A DNA stretch of 64,000 nucleotides from Gimibacter soli (GTDB taxonomy: Bacteria; Pseudomonadota; Alphaproteobacteria; Sphingomonadales; Kordiimonadaceae), in NCBI RefSeq assembly GCF_028463845.1, contig NZ_CP116805.1, positions 2,294,001-2,358,000 of the forward strand, read 5' to 3'. How positions within the stretch are numbered: the stretch's first letter is position 1; each line of letters starts with the position of its first letter. The notes beneath the pieces were generated by a model that saw only the letters and a list, made by a program, of their open reading frames with translations, ran no database searches and was not told the DNA's origin. Positions 26,057 to 35,452 of this stretch are shown one piece after another. Position numbers and translations under genes: made by a program.

Positions 26057-26310
26057 CAGGGAAAGCGGGCAACAATCGCCCACCCTCGCCCCCGAAGTGC
26101 TTCCCATCGCAGCAGAATCTGCCCGTTTCCACCCCTGCCACATGGCATCTTTTACCCCTACAACTCGGTGCAACGGGCACACCAAAATCAATAAATAATC
26201 TATATATTTCATTATATTATCAATTTTATAAAAACTGGCACACCTCTTGCTGATCACTAGGCAAGCCGAGAAGTCGGCGGGTTCGAAACGTCTAGTGGAG
26301 GAGAGGTTAA
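26057..26310. other. Upstream control region of flagellin gene 1
   Basis: No gene is seen here. A strongly AT-rich tract (about 26186-26235) lies directly before the sigma-54 promoter and contains near-matches to IHF sites, suggesting a DNA-bending site for an upstream activator. A GGAGGAGAGG ribosome site is at 26297-26306. Confidence 0.5.
26236..26251 (+). promoter_or_regulatory. Sigma-54 promoter of flagellin gene 1
   Basis: TGGCACACCTCTTGCT is an essentially consensus -24/-12 element, 75 bases before the flagellin start. Confidence 0.9.
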
Positions 26311-27141
26311 ATGGCCTTCTCAATTAACGTAAACGCCAGTGCGCTGAGTGCACTTCGTAACTTGGACAATACCAACCGGTCGCTGAATACGACCCAGACC
26401 CACATCAACACGGGCCTGAAAATTTCGTCCGCAAAAGATAACGCCGCGGTCTTCTCGATCGCGCAAAAGTTGCGCGGCGACTTGCGCGGCCTGAACGCCG
26501 TGAAGCAGTCGCTCGACCGCGGCATCTCGACCGTCGACGTGGCCCTTGCCGCCGCGAACGCCATCTCCGACCTGCTCCTTGAAATGAAGGAAAAGGCCGT
26601 GGCCGCCGCCGACCAGGGCCTCGATTCAACAAGCCGTCAGGCCCTGACGCAAGACTTCCGTGCCCTGCGCGACCAGATCAGCACGATTGTCGACAACGCC
26701 TCGTTCAACGGCACCAACATCATCGATGGCGGCACCGACCAGATTGTGGCGATCACCAATGCTGACGCAACACAGACGCTGAGCGTGGCACACGAAAACC
26801 TGACGCTGGGTTCGAGCGCGATCCCGATCGATGCCACGCAGGAAATCAGCACCCTTTCCGACGCAGCACTTGCTGTGACCGAAGTAGGTCAGGCAATCAA
26901 CAACCTGAACTCCGTTCTGACCCGTCTCGGCTCGGGCGCCAAGGCACTTGAACAAAACCGCATCTTCGCCGGCACGCTTTCAGACGTGATCGAGGTGGGT
27001 ATCGGCAATCTTGTCGACGCGGATATGGCGAAGGAAAGTGCGAACTTGCAGGCCTTGCAGGTCAAGCAGCAGCTGGGTATTCAGGCGCTTTCGATCGCCA
27101 ACCAGTCGCCGCAGCAGATCCTGTCGCTGTTCCAGGGTTAA
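26311..27141 (+). CDS. Flagellin 1
   Basis: Filament subunit of 276 residues. The N-terminal D0/D1 helices (MAFSINVNASALSALRNLDNTNRSLNTTQTHINTGLKI, then DNAAVFSIAQKLRGDL) and C-terminal D1/D0 helices (DVIEVGIGNLVDADMAKESANLQALQVKQQLGIQALSIANQSPQQILSLFQG) are conserved. The central D2 segment is short (~155-185), giving the compact alphaproteobacterial flagellin. It is the most divergent of the four flagellins here and is placed apart from them, convergent with pseC. It has its own sigma-54 promoter and a strong ribosome site. No clear terminator follows. Confidence 0.95.
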   Translation: MAFSINVNASALSALRNLDNTNRSLNTTQTHINTGLKISSAKDNAAVFSIAQKLRGDLRGLNAVKQSLDRGISTVDVALAAANAISDLLLEMKEKAVAAADQGLDSTSRQALTQDFRALRDQISTIVDNASFNGTNIIDGGTDQIVAITNADATQTLSVAHENLTLGSSAIPIDATQEISTLSDAALAVTEVGQAINNLNSVLTRLGSGAKALEQNRIFAGTLSDVIEVGIGNLVDADMAKESANLQALQVKQQLGIQALSIANQSPQQILSLFQG

Positions 27142-27244
27142 GCCGAACTGGCCCACGGGCCACGGCACATACGTTTCGCCCGCCGCGCCTCCGGTCAGAA
27201 GATCGGGGGCGCTCGCTTTTACGGGGCATCTTCAACGGGAAAAG

Positions 27245-28432
27245 TCAGCCGAGCAGGCGAACAAGTGCCTCAACCACGCGCTCCGGCCCATCCTCGGGCA
27301 ATGCAGGGAAGATCGGCAGGCTCAGCGCCCGGCGATAGTAAGCCGCAGCACCCGGCAAATCCTGCTCGCCATAGCGAGCCCTGTAATAGGGTTGCCAGTG
27401 TACCGGGATATAATGGACCTGCGTTCCGATCCCTTCTGCCACCAGTGCCCGCATCAGCCGGGCACGCGTGGTGCCTAGGGCCTCATAATCGATGAGGACA
27501 GGATATAGGTGCCAGGCAGATTGGCCCGGCATCCGCGGGATCGGCCGCAACAGATTGTCATGCGGCTTCAGGAGCGCGTCATAGCGGTCAGCGATGGCGC
27601 GACGGGCGGCGATAAACCGGTCAAGCTTGCCGAGCTGCGAAAGCCCCAGCGCACACTGAAAATCGGTAGCGCGGTAATTGTAGCCAAGTTCCTGCATTTC
27701 ATAGAACCACGGGTTGGCTTCGCCGCCTTCATCGAGTGCGAGATCAGCAGCCAGCCAGCCGCCCTCGCCCCGGCGCATGTCATGCCCGCGCAGCCGGCGC
27801 AGGCGCGCGGCAACGCTCGCATCGTTCGTCGTGACCACGCCCCCCTCGCCCATCGCGATGGTTTTCACCGGGTGCAGCGAGAAACAGGCAAGATCTTCCC
27901 ACTGGCCGTCACCGGGCGTGCCGCGTTCAGCATACTCGGCCCCAATGGCATGGGCACAATCTGTGATGATGGCGGCACCTGCTTGCCTTGCAATCGCAGC
28001 GATCTCCTCCATATCGGCAATCTGGCCATTGAGATGGACAGGCAGCACAGCCTTCACCGGGCCATTCGCCCCAGCGAAGGCCGTGCGCAAGCTTGCAGGC
28101 GTCAGAAGGCCGGTATCGGGATCAACATCGGCAAACACCACTTCGGCGCCACACATGCGCACGGCGTTGGCCGTGGAAAGGAACGTGACGCTCGGCACAA
28201 TCGCCCGGTCACCCTCCCTGAGGCCCGCTGCGATGCAGGCAAGGTGCAAGGCTGTTGTGCCGTTCGAACAGGCAACAGCCTCTTTCGCACCGACGCGCGC
28301 CGCAAACGCACGCTCAAACTCGGCGACCTTGGGGCCACCGGTAAGCATGGACCCACGCAGAACCTCTGCCACTGCCGCGATATCGTCTTCATCGATGGAG
28401 TGGCGGCCATAAGGGAGAAAGTCTGCAGGCAT
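27245..28432 (-). CDS. pseC: UDP-4-amino-sugar aminotransferase PseC
   Basis: PLP-dependent transaminase for step 2 of pseudaminic acid synthesis, converting the 4-keto product of PseB to the 4-amino-altrose derivative. The 395-residue DegT/DnrJ/EryC1 protein begins MPADFLPYGRHSIDEDDIAAV, has ACSNGTTALHLA, the PLP Lys in SLHPVKTIAMGEGG, and GYNYRATDFQCALGLSQL. The ATG at 28432 is chosen by family alignment, 7 bases after pseB. It is the last gene of the minus-strand operon that begins with the radical SAM gene. The Caulobacter equivalent is FlmB. Confidence 0.93.
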   Translation of the reverse strand: MPADFLPYGRHSIDEDDIAAVAEVLRGSMLTGGPKVAEFERAFAARVGAKEAVACSNGTTALHLACIAAGLREGDRAIVPSVTFLSTANAVRMCGAEVVFADVDPDTGLLTPASLRTAFAGANGPVKAVLPVHLNGQIADMEEIAAIARQAGAAIITDCAHAIGAEYAERGTPGDGQWEDLACFSLHPVKTIAMGEGGVVTTNDASVAARLRRLRGHDMRRGEGGWLAADLALDEGGEANPWFYEMQELGYNYRATDFQCALGLSQLGKLDRFIAARRAIADRYDALLKPHDNLLRPIPRMPGQSAWHLYPVLIDYEALGTTRARLMRALVAEGIGTQVHYIPVHWQPYYRARYGEQDLPGAAAYYRRALSLPIFPALPEDGPERVVEALVRLLG

Positions 28433-28439
28433 GTTGGCC

Positions 28440-29477
28440 TCAGGCTGACTGGGCGGGGATTTGCGCGAGTATTTCCCGCAGTTCCTCGACACTCATCCAG
28501 CGGTCGTTCTTGTCGCTCGCATATTCAAAATCGGGCGCGACCAGCGGCTGGCCTTCGGATGCCAGGGATTTGCGGTCCCAGAAATTCCATTCCGGTTCGA
28601 TCACATAGCGATCTTCAAGGTCGACCGTCGTGCGGGCATTATGCTCGGTGATCATCAGCTCATGCAGCTTTTCGCCCGGCCGGATGCCAACCAGCTTCTT
28701 TTTGCAGCCGGGCGCCAGTGCCTCGGCAAGGTCCGTGATCCGCATCGAAGGGATTTTCGGCACAAAAATTTCGCCGCCGCGCATGATGGGCAGGCAGGAA
28801 AGCGTGAAGGCGACGGCCTGCTCCAGCGTGATCCAGAAACGGGTCATATGAATATCGGTGATCGGCAGCTCCGTCGCCCCGTCCGCCAGCAGCTTGCGGA
28901 AGAAGGGAATGACGCTGCCGCGCGAACCCAGCACATTGCCATAACGCACCACGGCAAAACGGGTACCGGTGCCGGCAGCAAGGGCGTTTGCCGCCACGAA
29001 GATCTTGTCCGACGCCAGCTTGGAGGCGCCATAAAGGTTGATCGGGTTCACCGCCTTGTCAGTCGACAGCGCGATCACCTGCTTCACGTTCGAGCGGATC
29101 GCCGCCTGCACGACATTCTCGGCACCGATCACGTTGGTTCGGATACATTCGAAGGGGTTATATTCAGCAAGCGGCACCTGCTTTTGCGCGGCCGCGTGGA
29201 TCACGATATCCACCCCGCGGAACGCCATGATCAGCCGGTCCACATCGCGCACATCGCCAACGAAGAAACGAACCTTCGCCTGATCGCGCTTCGACAGGCT
29301 GTTCTGCAGCTCGAAATGGGCATTCTCGCCCCGCGCCAGCACAATCACCCGCCGCGGATTATGTGCGGTAAGCAAATGCCGAAGCATAGCCTTACCGAAC
29401 GAACCTGTGCCGCCCGTGATCAGGATCGACTTGCCGTTTACCTGACTGTTCAGGAGGCCTTCCATATCCACTGCCAT
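28440..29477 (-). CDS. pseB: UDP-GlcNAc 4,6-dehydratase (inverting) PseB
   Basis: First committed enzyme of pseudaminic acid synthesis. The 345-residue short-chain dehydrogenase-like protein has the nucleotide loop TGGTGSFG, the catalytic TDK in LSTDKAVNPINLYGASKL with YxxxK, and DVRDVDRLIMAFRGVDIVIHAAAQKQVPLAEYNPFE. The Caulobacter homologue is FlmA. It lies 7 bases from pseC and 44 bases after a methyltransferase gene. pseG and pseI are ~14 kb away, so the pathway is split across two operons. Confidence 0.94.
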   Translation of the reverse strand: MAVDMEGLLNSQVNGKSILITGGTGSFGKAMLRHLLTAHNPRRVIVLARGENAHFELQNSLSKRDQAKVRFFVGDVRDVDRLIMAFRGVDIVIHAAAQKQVPLAEYNPFECIRTNVIGAENVVQAAIRSNVKQVIALSTDKAVNPINLYGASKLASDKIFVAANALAAGTGTRFAVVRYGNVLGSRGSVIPFFRKLLADGATELPITDIHMTRFWITLEQAVAFTLSCLPIMRGGEIFVPKIPSMRITDLAEALAPGCKKKLVGIRPGEKLHELMITEHNARTTVDLEDRYVIEPEWNFWDRKSLASEGQPLVAPDFEYASDKNDRWMSVEELREILAQIPAQSA

Positions 29478-29521
29478 GCTATCAGTCCCCTCCAGCTACT
29501 TATGAACAAGGCTCGCGGCGC

Positions 29522-30295
29522 TTAGACCGGACGCGCCGTGACGAGCAAATGCCACCCTAGCTGCCGCTCGAGCGCCCGGAACATTTCGTCAGGCATGCTC
29601 TCGAACCACGGCTGCCTTACATACTCATACTGCTTATAGGGTTCTATTTGGTATGGAAAAATATGGTCTTGCCTGCAGTCAACGATTTCAAACCCCGTCA
29701 GCAAGTCGCGTACTTCCTGCTCGGTGTAGGTAAAAGCTACCGGGCAACCGAACTGCGCTTCTGGCTGGTCCAGCCCTTCTTCGATCATCGCGGCTTTCCA
29801 GCTGTTGCGGGCATAGAGCATGATACGCAGCTCTCCGTCAGGCTTGATGAGCTTGCGAATTTCGCCAATGGCGCGCTCTGGCGAAGGCGTATGGTGCAGC
29901 ACCCCGAACGAGTAGATGAGATCGAAGGTCTCTCCGCCGAGTAGCTCGCTCAACTGCTCCGCATTACCCTCAAGCAGGCGACCATCCAGACCAAAGAGCT
30001 CAAAGCGCTTCCGCGTAATGTCCAGACTTTCGGATGACAACTCGACCGCCGTATAGTCTGCACCATTGCGGACGAAGTTGACGGCATCGGTGCCGATTCC
30101 GCAGCCGATTTCCAGAACCCTTTTTCCCTTCCAGTCGGGAAAGCCTGCAAAGCCCGGGATATGAGGTTCAACGAAATATTTCCGCGTCTCGACCTGGTCA
30201 AAATACTCTTTCGTACCAACCTCGGCGGGCGAATGCCTGATGTTGCACGGGCGCCTGTTCCAATAGTCCCTTACAGCATCGATTGATTGCGACAT
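29522..30295 (-). CDS. Class I SAM-dependent methyltransferase
   Basis: A 257-residue methyltransferase with motif I VLEIGCGIGTDAVNF, post-I acidic AVELSSE, motif II FDLIYSFGVLHHTPSP and motif III IKPDGELRIMLYARNS. The N-terminal VRDYWNRRPCNIRHS is often seen in glycan-cluster methyltransferases. The ATG at 30295 follows GGAGACTTCC. The acceptor is unknown; a sugar of the adjacent Pse or surface glycan is likely from context. It lies in the AT-richer part of the operon. Confidence 0.82.
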   Translation of the reverse strand: MSQSIDAVRDYWNRRPCNIRHSPAEVGTKEYFDQVETRKYFVEPHIPGFAGFPDWKGKRVLEIGCGIGTDAVNFVRNGADYTAVELSSESLDITRKRFELFGLDGRLLEGNAEQLSELLGGETFDLIYSFGVLHHTPSPERAIGEIRKLIKPDGELRIMLYARNSWKAAMIEEGLDQPEAQFGCPVAFTYTEQEVRDLLTGFEIVDCRQDHIFPYQIEPYKQYEYVRQPWFESMPDEMFRALERQLGWHLLVTARPV

Positions 30296-30352
30296 GGAAG
30301 TCTCCACACTTTTCCGAAAAACATATTGTTCATTTACACTTAAATGAAAACG

Positions 30353-30898
30353 TCAACTCGTCCTATGGGCATGCGGATAGAATTCTGCCTGCGCCCTTCG
30401 ACCTGTAAATCTCGACAATAGTTCCAATTTCTGCTGCGATTCCAATTCAACCGGCAGCACCAGAAAATCACCAGAACGATCGGAAAAATAGGAAATGACA
30501 TCGTTGCAATGTGCATCATATGATTCCGAGAACGCCTTCTCATCAAAGTACGAAAACCCGCCGTACATCTTTCTGAAGACTTCATCTTGCGGGGTGTCTT
30601 TATATTTCTCGATCATCTTTTCCCTGAAGAACATATTCCCACAGCTCTGCAACCACGTGCTCTTGTCCCTGGTCGTCAAAATGAATTTACTTCCTGGATA
30701 ATGCTTGTCCAAATTTCTATAGTTTATAGATACTGGAATATCGTTCGCGAAATCGACATCATCCAATATTGAAAAATCCCGTCGCAACATAGCCGCAGCA
30801 TCAGGATAATGCTGAACACGGAATCCAAAATTCTGCATTGATAAACTCAATGATTTGGTGCCGGTTCGGCTGCAGCCAATCCCAAATATCTTATTCAT
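30353..30898 (-). CDS. Sulfotransferase-family protein
   Basis: A 181-residue protein with the 5'-PSB PAPS-binding loop GIGCSRTGTKSLSLSMQ at the N-terminus and the 3'-phosphate region KFILTTRDKSTWLQSC (RxxxxWxxS-like). It should transfer sulfate from PAPS to a sugar or protein, though such proteins can be divergent. It is short but apparently complete. Base composition is strikingly AT-rich (row 30661-30720 counts 22 G/C of 60), marking likely acquisition. Confidence 0.75.
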   Translation of the reverse strand: MNKIFGIGCSRTGTKSLSLSMQNFGFRVQHYPDAAAMLRRDFSILDDVDFANDIPVSINYRNLDKHYPGSKFILTTRDKSTWLQSCGNMFFREKMIEKYKDTPQDEVFRKMYGGFSYFDEKAFSESYDAHCNDVISYFSDRSGDFLVLPVELESQQKLELLSRFTGRRAQAEFYPHAHRTS

Positions 30899-30935
30899 AG
30901 ACTTCCAACCTATTTACATCCAAATCGTCGCCACA

Positions 30936-32006
30936 CTATACGGATACCAAATGCATCATCCTATGTGCGACAATGTCTTCATCGTCGACAGTCCATCCAT
31001 AGAAATTGGCATATAGATCCGTCAGAAACTGGATTCTTGATGGTGGTACAGTGAGTGGCGGCAAGGGACTATTTTTCATATTCGCCCGCAACGAATGGCC
31101 AATATGAAACGAGCGCACCAGCTCAACAAGTCCATGCAGCTTCGCCTCTGAGGGGAACCCCCATGCCTCGGGAGGAGCATCCAGCCACCGGGTCAGATCG
31201 TACCGGTATTTTCGAAAGGCTTCCTCTCCAAAACTTGTGCCTTCCATGCCTGTTGACTTGGCAAAGACCCCATAAGTGTTCAGATGCACGCAACCTGTCA
31301 AATATGCCGCCAAATCATAGGCCGCATCGTAGCCATGCATCTGATAGTCTTGATAAAAGCCATGCTTACCAAGCCAGGCAAACATGTCCTGCCTTACCTG
31401 TTCGTTCTCGCAGTTGTCGCTGCGATGCCCGATGTTCCTGGCATGAGAAAAATAAGCAAGAATTACAGGCGCCAAACGACGACAAACGTCGCGGGTCATC
31501 CCAATTCCCCACCGATGGATACCCCACATATACGACATGGGTAGAATGGCCGACGCCCTGACTTTCATTCGCTCATATGGAGCCCCCAACATGCCATGTG
31601 CAGAAACCATTCCCACCTGCGAAGAGCTTTGAGCGAATTCCAACAACCGCGACATCGCATGAAAGTAGTGCGGCGAAAGCTCAAGATCGTCTTCAAACAT
31701 CAGAACTGCGTCTGCGTCCGATTCCACCGCGGAAAGCCATGCACGCTCGCAATTCCCATTTGGCCCGAGATTATGAGGCGCAGTGACAATTTCACTAACT
31801 GGTAGCCAGCCTTGAAAAACCCGCGCGCACTCTGCAACCAACCCGGCCTCATCAACCGCCGAGCGCGGCCCATCAAGAAACAGTCTGATCGACCTGATCT
31901 GCAGACTACCTGCCCTCTGCGCAGCGATAGAGCTCGCCAACCGGTCGAGGCAATGTGGTCGGTTGAACCCTTTTACGATGATATCGACAAGCATAGCCCC
32001 ACTCAT
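30936..32006 (-). CDS. Glycosyltransferase, GT-A fold (GT2-like)
   Basis: A 356-residue transferase beginning MLVDIIVKGFNRPHCLDRLASSI, with APHNLGPNGNCERAW and the metal-binding VLMFEDDLELSPHYF (EDD in place of DXD), and a later GYDAAYDLAAYL acceptor-side region. It should add a sugar to a surface or flagellar glycan; donor and acceptor are unknown. The ATG at 32006 overlaps the preceding stop (TGATG), favouring this start over one 12 bases earlier. Confidence 0.8.
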   Translation of the reverse strand: MSGAMLVDIIVKGFNRPHCLDRLASSIAAQRAGSLQIRSIRLFLDGPRSAVDEAGLVAECARVFQGWLPVSEIVTAPHNLGPNGNCERAWLSAVESDADAVLMFEDDLELSPHYFHAMSRLLEFAQSSSQVGMVSAHGMLGAPYERMKVRASAILPMSYMWGIHRWGIGMTRDVCRRLAPVILAYFSHARNIGHRSDNCENEQVRQDMFAWLGKHGFYQDYQMHGYDAAYDLAAYLTGCVHLNTYGVFAKSTGMEGTSFGEEAFRKYRYDLTRWLDAPPEAWGFPSEAKLHGLVELVRSFHIGHSLRANMKNSPLPPLTVPPSRIQFLTDLYANFYGWTVDDEDIVAHRMMHLVSV

Positions 32007-32896
32007 CACTCGCCCCATCTATCAACGAATCTGTCGCGCTCATCGCAGGAATACAAGCACGCCACGTACGGCAGGGAGGCATAGCGGGCAGCAAGGCGCT
32101 CCGGTATACGCAACCGTGCCTTCAACCTTTTATAGAGCTCGGCGTAAAGCTTTGTTTTACTATGGTTCTCCTCGACGTTAACAGATGGCTTGAGGAGAAT
32201 TGAATTCGCCACTTCCTGCAATGCGGCACTGCCGTCCTCAAAACGGTATACAAGAAACGTCGTACTTTCGCGCTTGAAGCGCCACAGCTTACTATCCGGC
32301 ACTTTTTCGAAATCGCGCCACGACAGATTGTGATGCCCAAGCCACTCATGATCCCACCACCCGACCGCTCGCTCGCTGGCCATTCTGGTGAGCATATCAA
32401 CGGGCGCATTTCCAGTAAGGTCACATTGCCATGCAGCTTCAAGCACATGAATGACAACCGCCTCGATGTACGATTCCAAATGACCCATTGCCGCCGGCAA
32501 AGCGGGATAAGCAGGTACCAGTGCGGATAACAACTGAAAAACATTACTCAGAATGAATCCGATCGGCTCTCGAAATCCGGCAACGATTACCACTTCGTCA
32601 CCATTCGCATTTGCTGCCTGCAGCTTACTATTAGTTGCCTCAGCTTCATTCGCCTGGAACTCTAGCGAAAGGTAGTGCTCTGGAATCAGGTTACCATTTC
32701 GGCGCCCTTCAGCGGCCATCGCTCGCATACTCAAAATAAATTTGTCAGTCAGCCCGTGGTCGCGCCGCAGGTAATCCAGCCATATTTCTTCGCGCAACAT
32801 CGCTTGCAACGCCTGCGATCCCACCTTACCCATCTGATGTATCAGAACCAATGGTGTTTGGCGCAGTTCTCTCCTGGGACCCGGCATGTCATTCAT
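32006..32896 (-). CDS. Capsular-polysaccharide-synthesis / sulfotransferase-like protein (NKWYS type)
   Basis: A 296-residue protein whose N-terminus LVLIHQMGKVGSQALQAML resembles the P-loop-like PAPS site of the putative capsular polysaccharide synthesis (NKWYS) family. Later GFREPIGFILSNVFQ fits the 3'-phosphate-binding strand and helix, and WWDHEWLGHHNLSWRDF is family-like. It may sulfate a glycan. It overlaps both neighbours by 1-4 bases, so it is translationally coupled to the glycosyltransferase and to the upstream methyltransferase. The function is inferred from distant resemblance. Confidence 0.6.
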   Translation of the reverse strand: MNDMPGPRRELRQTPLVLIHQMGKVGSQALQAMLREEIWLDYLRRDHGLTDKFILSMRAMAAEGRRNGNLIPEHYLSLEFQANEAEATNSKLQAANANGDEVVIVAGFREPIGFILSNVFQLLSALVPAYPALPAAMGHLESYIEAVVIHVLEAAWQCDLTGNAPVDMLTRMASERAVGWWDHEWLGHHNLSWRDFEKVPDSKLWRFKRESTTFLVYRFEDGSAALQEVANSILLKPSVNVEENHSKTKLYAELYKRLKARLRIPERLAARYASLPYVACLYSCDERDRFVDRWGE

Positions 32897-33576
32897 TGCC
32901 GTTCAAGCACGAAGAAACCATTGCCGTCAGGATAGGCGGAAACCCAATTCTCCTTGACGCCACGGAAGCTCAACGTGTCGCTTTTCACGTGCCATCCATA
33001 CTTTTCAAAGAAGTCACGCCACCAGCTACGCGGCTTGATGGTTACGTGCGTTACGTCATCATCGTAGCTCGGCACGATGAAACCCGGCTCTCCATTTTCC
33101 TTGCCGAGCGGAACCACCACGAACATGCGATCGACACGCTCCCTGACACAAAGCATCAAAGCTGCAAGCTGTGGCTCGTCAATATGCTCAAACACATCTT
33201 TCGACAGAAGCCAGTCATAATGATGCTCGGTCTTCAGAATGTCCGATGGCGCCTCAATTTTGCTGCAGTATTTCCGTACATCATGGGGCGTTTCGCCAAT
33301 AGCATAGTCTGAAACGTCAACGCCAAACGCCTGAATGTCGAGAATGCGGAGCGCCCTCACGAGAAAGCCTTTGGCACAACCATAATCCAGCACTTTGTCT
33401 GTCGACTTGATCCCCAGCTCCTGCACCAGATGGTGAGCCATTCGAATAGTCATCTCAGGCATCCAGCTGTAATTCATGTAGCCGGATATTCCGAGAACAG
33501 CTCCCCGCTCGAAATAGTCGGCATCATATTTCGTGGTCGGAGCGAGATTTTCCCTCGTCTTGGATTTATTTGTCAT
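32893..33576 (-). CDS. Class I SAM-dependent methyltransferase
   Basis: A 227-residue methyltransferase: KVLDYGCAKGFLVRALRILDIQAFGVDVSDYAI carries motif I and the acidic SAM-binding residue, and YDWLLSKDVFEHIDEPQL carries motif II. It resembles glycan- or lipid-cluster methyltransferases (YFERGAVLGISGYMNYSW at the N-terminus). The ATG at 33576 follows GGAAGGG. The stop overlaps the next start by ATGA. The substrate is unknown. Confidence 0.8.
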   Translation of the reverse strand: MTNKSKTRENLAPTTKYDADYFERGAVLGISGYMNYSWMPEMTIRMAHHLVQELGIKSTDKVLDYGCAKGFLVRALRILDIQAFGVDVSDYAIGETPHDVRKYCSKIEAPSDILKTEHHYDWLLSKDVFEHIDEPQLAALMLCVRERVDRMFVVVPLGKENGEPGFIVPSYDDDVTHVTIKPRSWWRDFFEKYGWHVKSDTLSFRGVKENWVSAYPDGNGFFVLERQ

Positions 33577-33607
33577 GAACTGGACCCTTCCGAGATGGAT
33601 CAAAGGC

Positions 33608-35146
33608 TTATGGAAAGTTGAGATGCTCGAGAGAAGTGTCGAGGTTCATATCCCCGTAGCTCGCTCGCTTCACGAGGTCTGAAACAGCCCGATTGTTGTT
33701 CATGAACAAGCAAGAGGCACAGATGTCGCGCGGATCGAAGAAAGGCTGAAGAGGCTCGGTGAACAGCCGGTGTACCTCGGTGCTCTTGACCGTACCCCAT
33801 TTGTCGGCATTGAAACGCCGCTCAGAGACTGAAATGTCGGTCTCGCCTTGCTCGTCAGCAAGCACGGTAACGGAGTCGCAAGGATAGCAGTGCGAATACC
33901 CGTTCTCTTCATGCCCCGTTGTGTCCCAAAAGACGTTGTAGGACTGAAGTTTACATTGCCCGTCTGACCAAAGCTCTTCAGCCTCACGCTGTGAGCCGTG
34001 ATACTTGAGCTGGTGAAAAATCCTGGAAAGCGGCTTTCCGACTTCATCAATGAAGCCAAGCCTGAACAGGCGGTCCGCCAAATCCTGATGTGCCTTCAAT
34101 TGCGCCTGACGCGTCAGATTGCAGTCTGTCAGCAACCTCACGTAACGGAATCCATTTTCATGGGCAGATGCGTCCAAGCGCTTGAGCATATCGTCATCAG
34201 TCCACGGGCCGTAAACATACGAGAGGCCGACTGTCAGGCTATCATTGTGACGTAAGCTGGCCGGAATATATTGCCGGTCAAAGCGGCCATCCGGATAGAA
34301 AGGTGACGCCGATTCCGGGGTGATTGACAGCCTGACCCACTTGAACCTCTCATAAACGTCCTCGGCAATTTTCGGCGGGAAGCCATTGGTAATCAAACCG
34401 ACATCCAAATCCAGCTCACCAAGCCACCTAACAAATTCCGAGAAGTGCGGCCAAAGATTCGGTTGTCCACCACCCGACAGGATGAGCCCCTTCAGCCGAA
34501 TATCTGTGCCCGTCAGCCGCCGGTATTCTTCGTTGTAGCGGACAAACTCATTCCGGTTCAGTGCTGCCTGCTCGTTATACAATGTACTGACAAACGCCTG
34601 AGCTTCAGTGAGCGAAACACTGTCCCGCTTGTTCCGCAATATTGTGGAGCAGAACGGACAGTTTGAGGAACAAAGTTGATGAAGCGTCAGGGTTGCCCTT
34701 ATGATGCTACCAAAGCCTGTTTCCTTGAGCTTTTGAAAAATTGGCCAGTGATGAGCGAGTTTACCGCCCGTCGCAGTAAAGCTCTGTTCCGCAATCGTTC
34801 TTTGATGCCGCACCAGGTCGGGCGAAACATTGGTCCGGGTACGAGGCGACCATTTTCCAACCACCAGATCGCTTTCATAAATATTGAAAGCCTCAGTGGA
34901 CCCCCGAACTTCGAATGAGCCGAAAATGAAGCTGGCAATATCCGGTGTAATCGCAGCCTGCCTCACCAGATTGCCATCATTGTCAAGAATGTTAACAAAG
35001 GTATGCACCGCCTTGTGCCGGCCAGACCGCTTACCTATGACGAGCAATTCAGGCTGCGGCAACGCATCACCGCGATACTTGAGCGTGAATTCACCGAGGT
35101 CGAGGGTGCTCTCCTCTGGCCGTGACATTTGCCGGGTTGGTGCCAT
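33608..35146 (-). CDS. Radical SAM protein with C-terminal cysteine cluster
   Basis: A 512-residue radical SAM enzyme. The 4Fe-4S site CSSNCPFC (CX3CX2C) lies at Cys159, 163 and 166; ILSGGGQPNLW is the SAM-binding GGE-like region, and VGLITNGFPP follows. The N-terminal ~150 residues form an extra domain. The C-terminal part has more cysteines (GQCKLQ, HCYPCDS, DICASCLF) that could hold a second iron-sulfur cluster as in SPASM proteins. The ATG at 35146 follows GAGGAGAG, better than the TTG at 35182. It leads the operon ending in pseBC. The substrate is unknown; radical chemistry on a sugar or peptide is plausible. Confidence 0.78.
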   Translation of the reverse strand: MAPTRQMSRPEESTLDLGEFTLKYRGDALPQPELLVIGKRSGRHKAVHTFVNILDNDGNLVRQAAITPDIASFIFGSFEVRGSTEAFNIYESDLVVGKWSPRTRTNVSPDLVRHQRTIAEQSFTATGGKLAHHWPIFQKLKETGFGSIIRATLTLHQLCSSNCPFCSTILRNKRDSVSLTEAQAFVSTLYNEQAALNRNEFVRYNEEYRRLTGTDIRLKGLILSGGGQPNLWPHFSEFVRWLGELDLDVGLITNGFPPKIAEDVYERFKWVRLSITPESASPFYPDGRFDRQYIPASLRHNDSLTVGLSYVYGPWTDDDMLKRLDASAHENGFRYVRLLTDCNLTRQAQLKAHQDLADRLFRLGFIDEVGKPLSRIFHQLKYHGSQREAEELWSDGQCKLQSYNVFWDTTGHEENGYSHCYPCDSVTVLADEQGETDISVSERRFNADKWGTVKSTEVHRLFTEPLQPFFDPRDICASCLFMNNNRAVSDLVKRASYGDMNLDTSLEHLNFP

Positions 35147-35452
35147 AAAACTCTCCTCGGTCATCGGTCCGGTACGCAACAACGGCTAGACGAACCAACA
35201 CCATACTCAAGGGGGCAAAGCAATTGCCGTTCCAGTTTCAACGCCGCATCCATATTCAGCATTTTATGCTTGAACGCATAGAAATGCCATGAGAACCCGA
35301 ACTCAACCTACCCCACTGTTTCTGCGGCCAAAGATTGCGAACAAAAGAACCCATCCGCCAACAATCCTCGGCTCGCCTTGAAAAGCATGAGAGAAGCGAT
35401 ACTAATAGCCCCATGAGATAGTTGAGGCACCTACGAAAAAGCTGACAGAAAC
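35147..35452. other. Divergent intergenic region before the radical SAM operon
   Basis: About 306 bases between the radical SAM start and the plus-strand glycosyltransferase. It must hold promoters for both directions. No sigma-54 consensus, terminator or small gene was recognised. Composition is AT-richer than the window average. Confidence 0.4.

Noticed and set aside
25844-26323. Minus-strand frame before flagellin gene 1
   Set aside because: It runs across the sigma-54 promoter and ribosome site of the flagellin and shows no recognisable domain.
27142-27244. Terminator between flagellin gene 1 and pseC
   Set aside because: Only short GC palindromes without T-runs were found; not enough to call.
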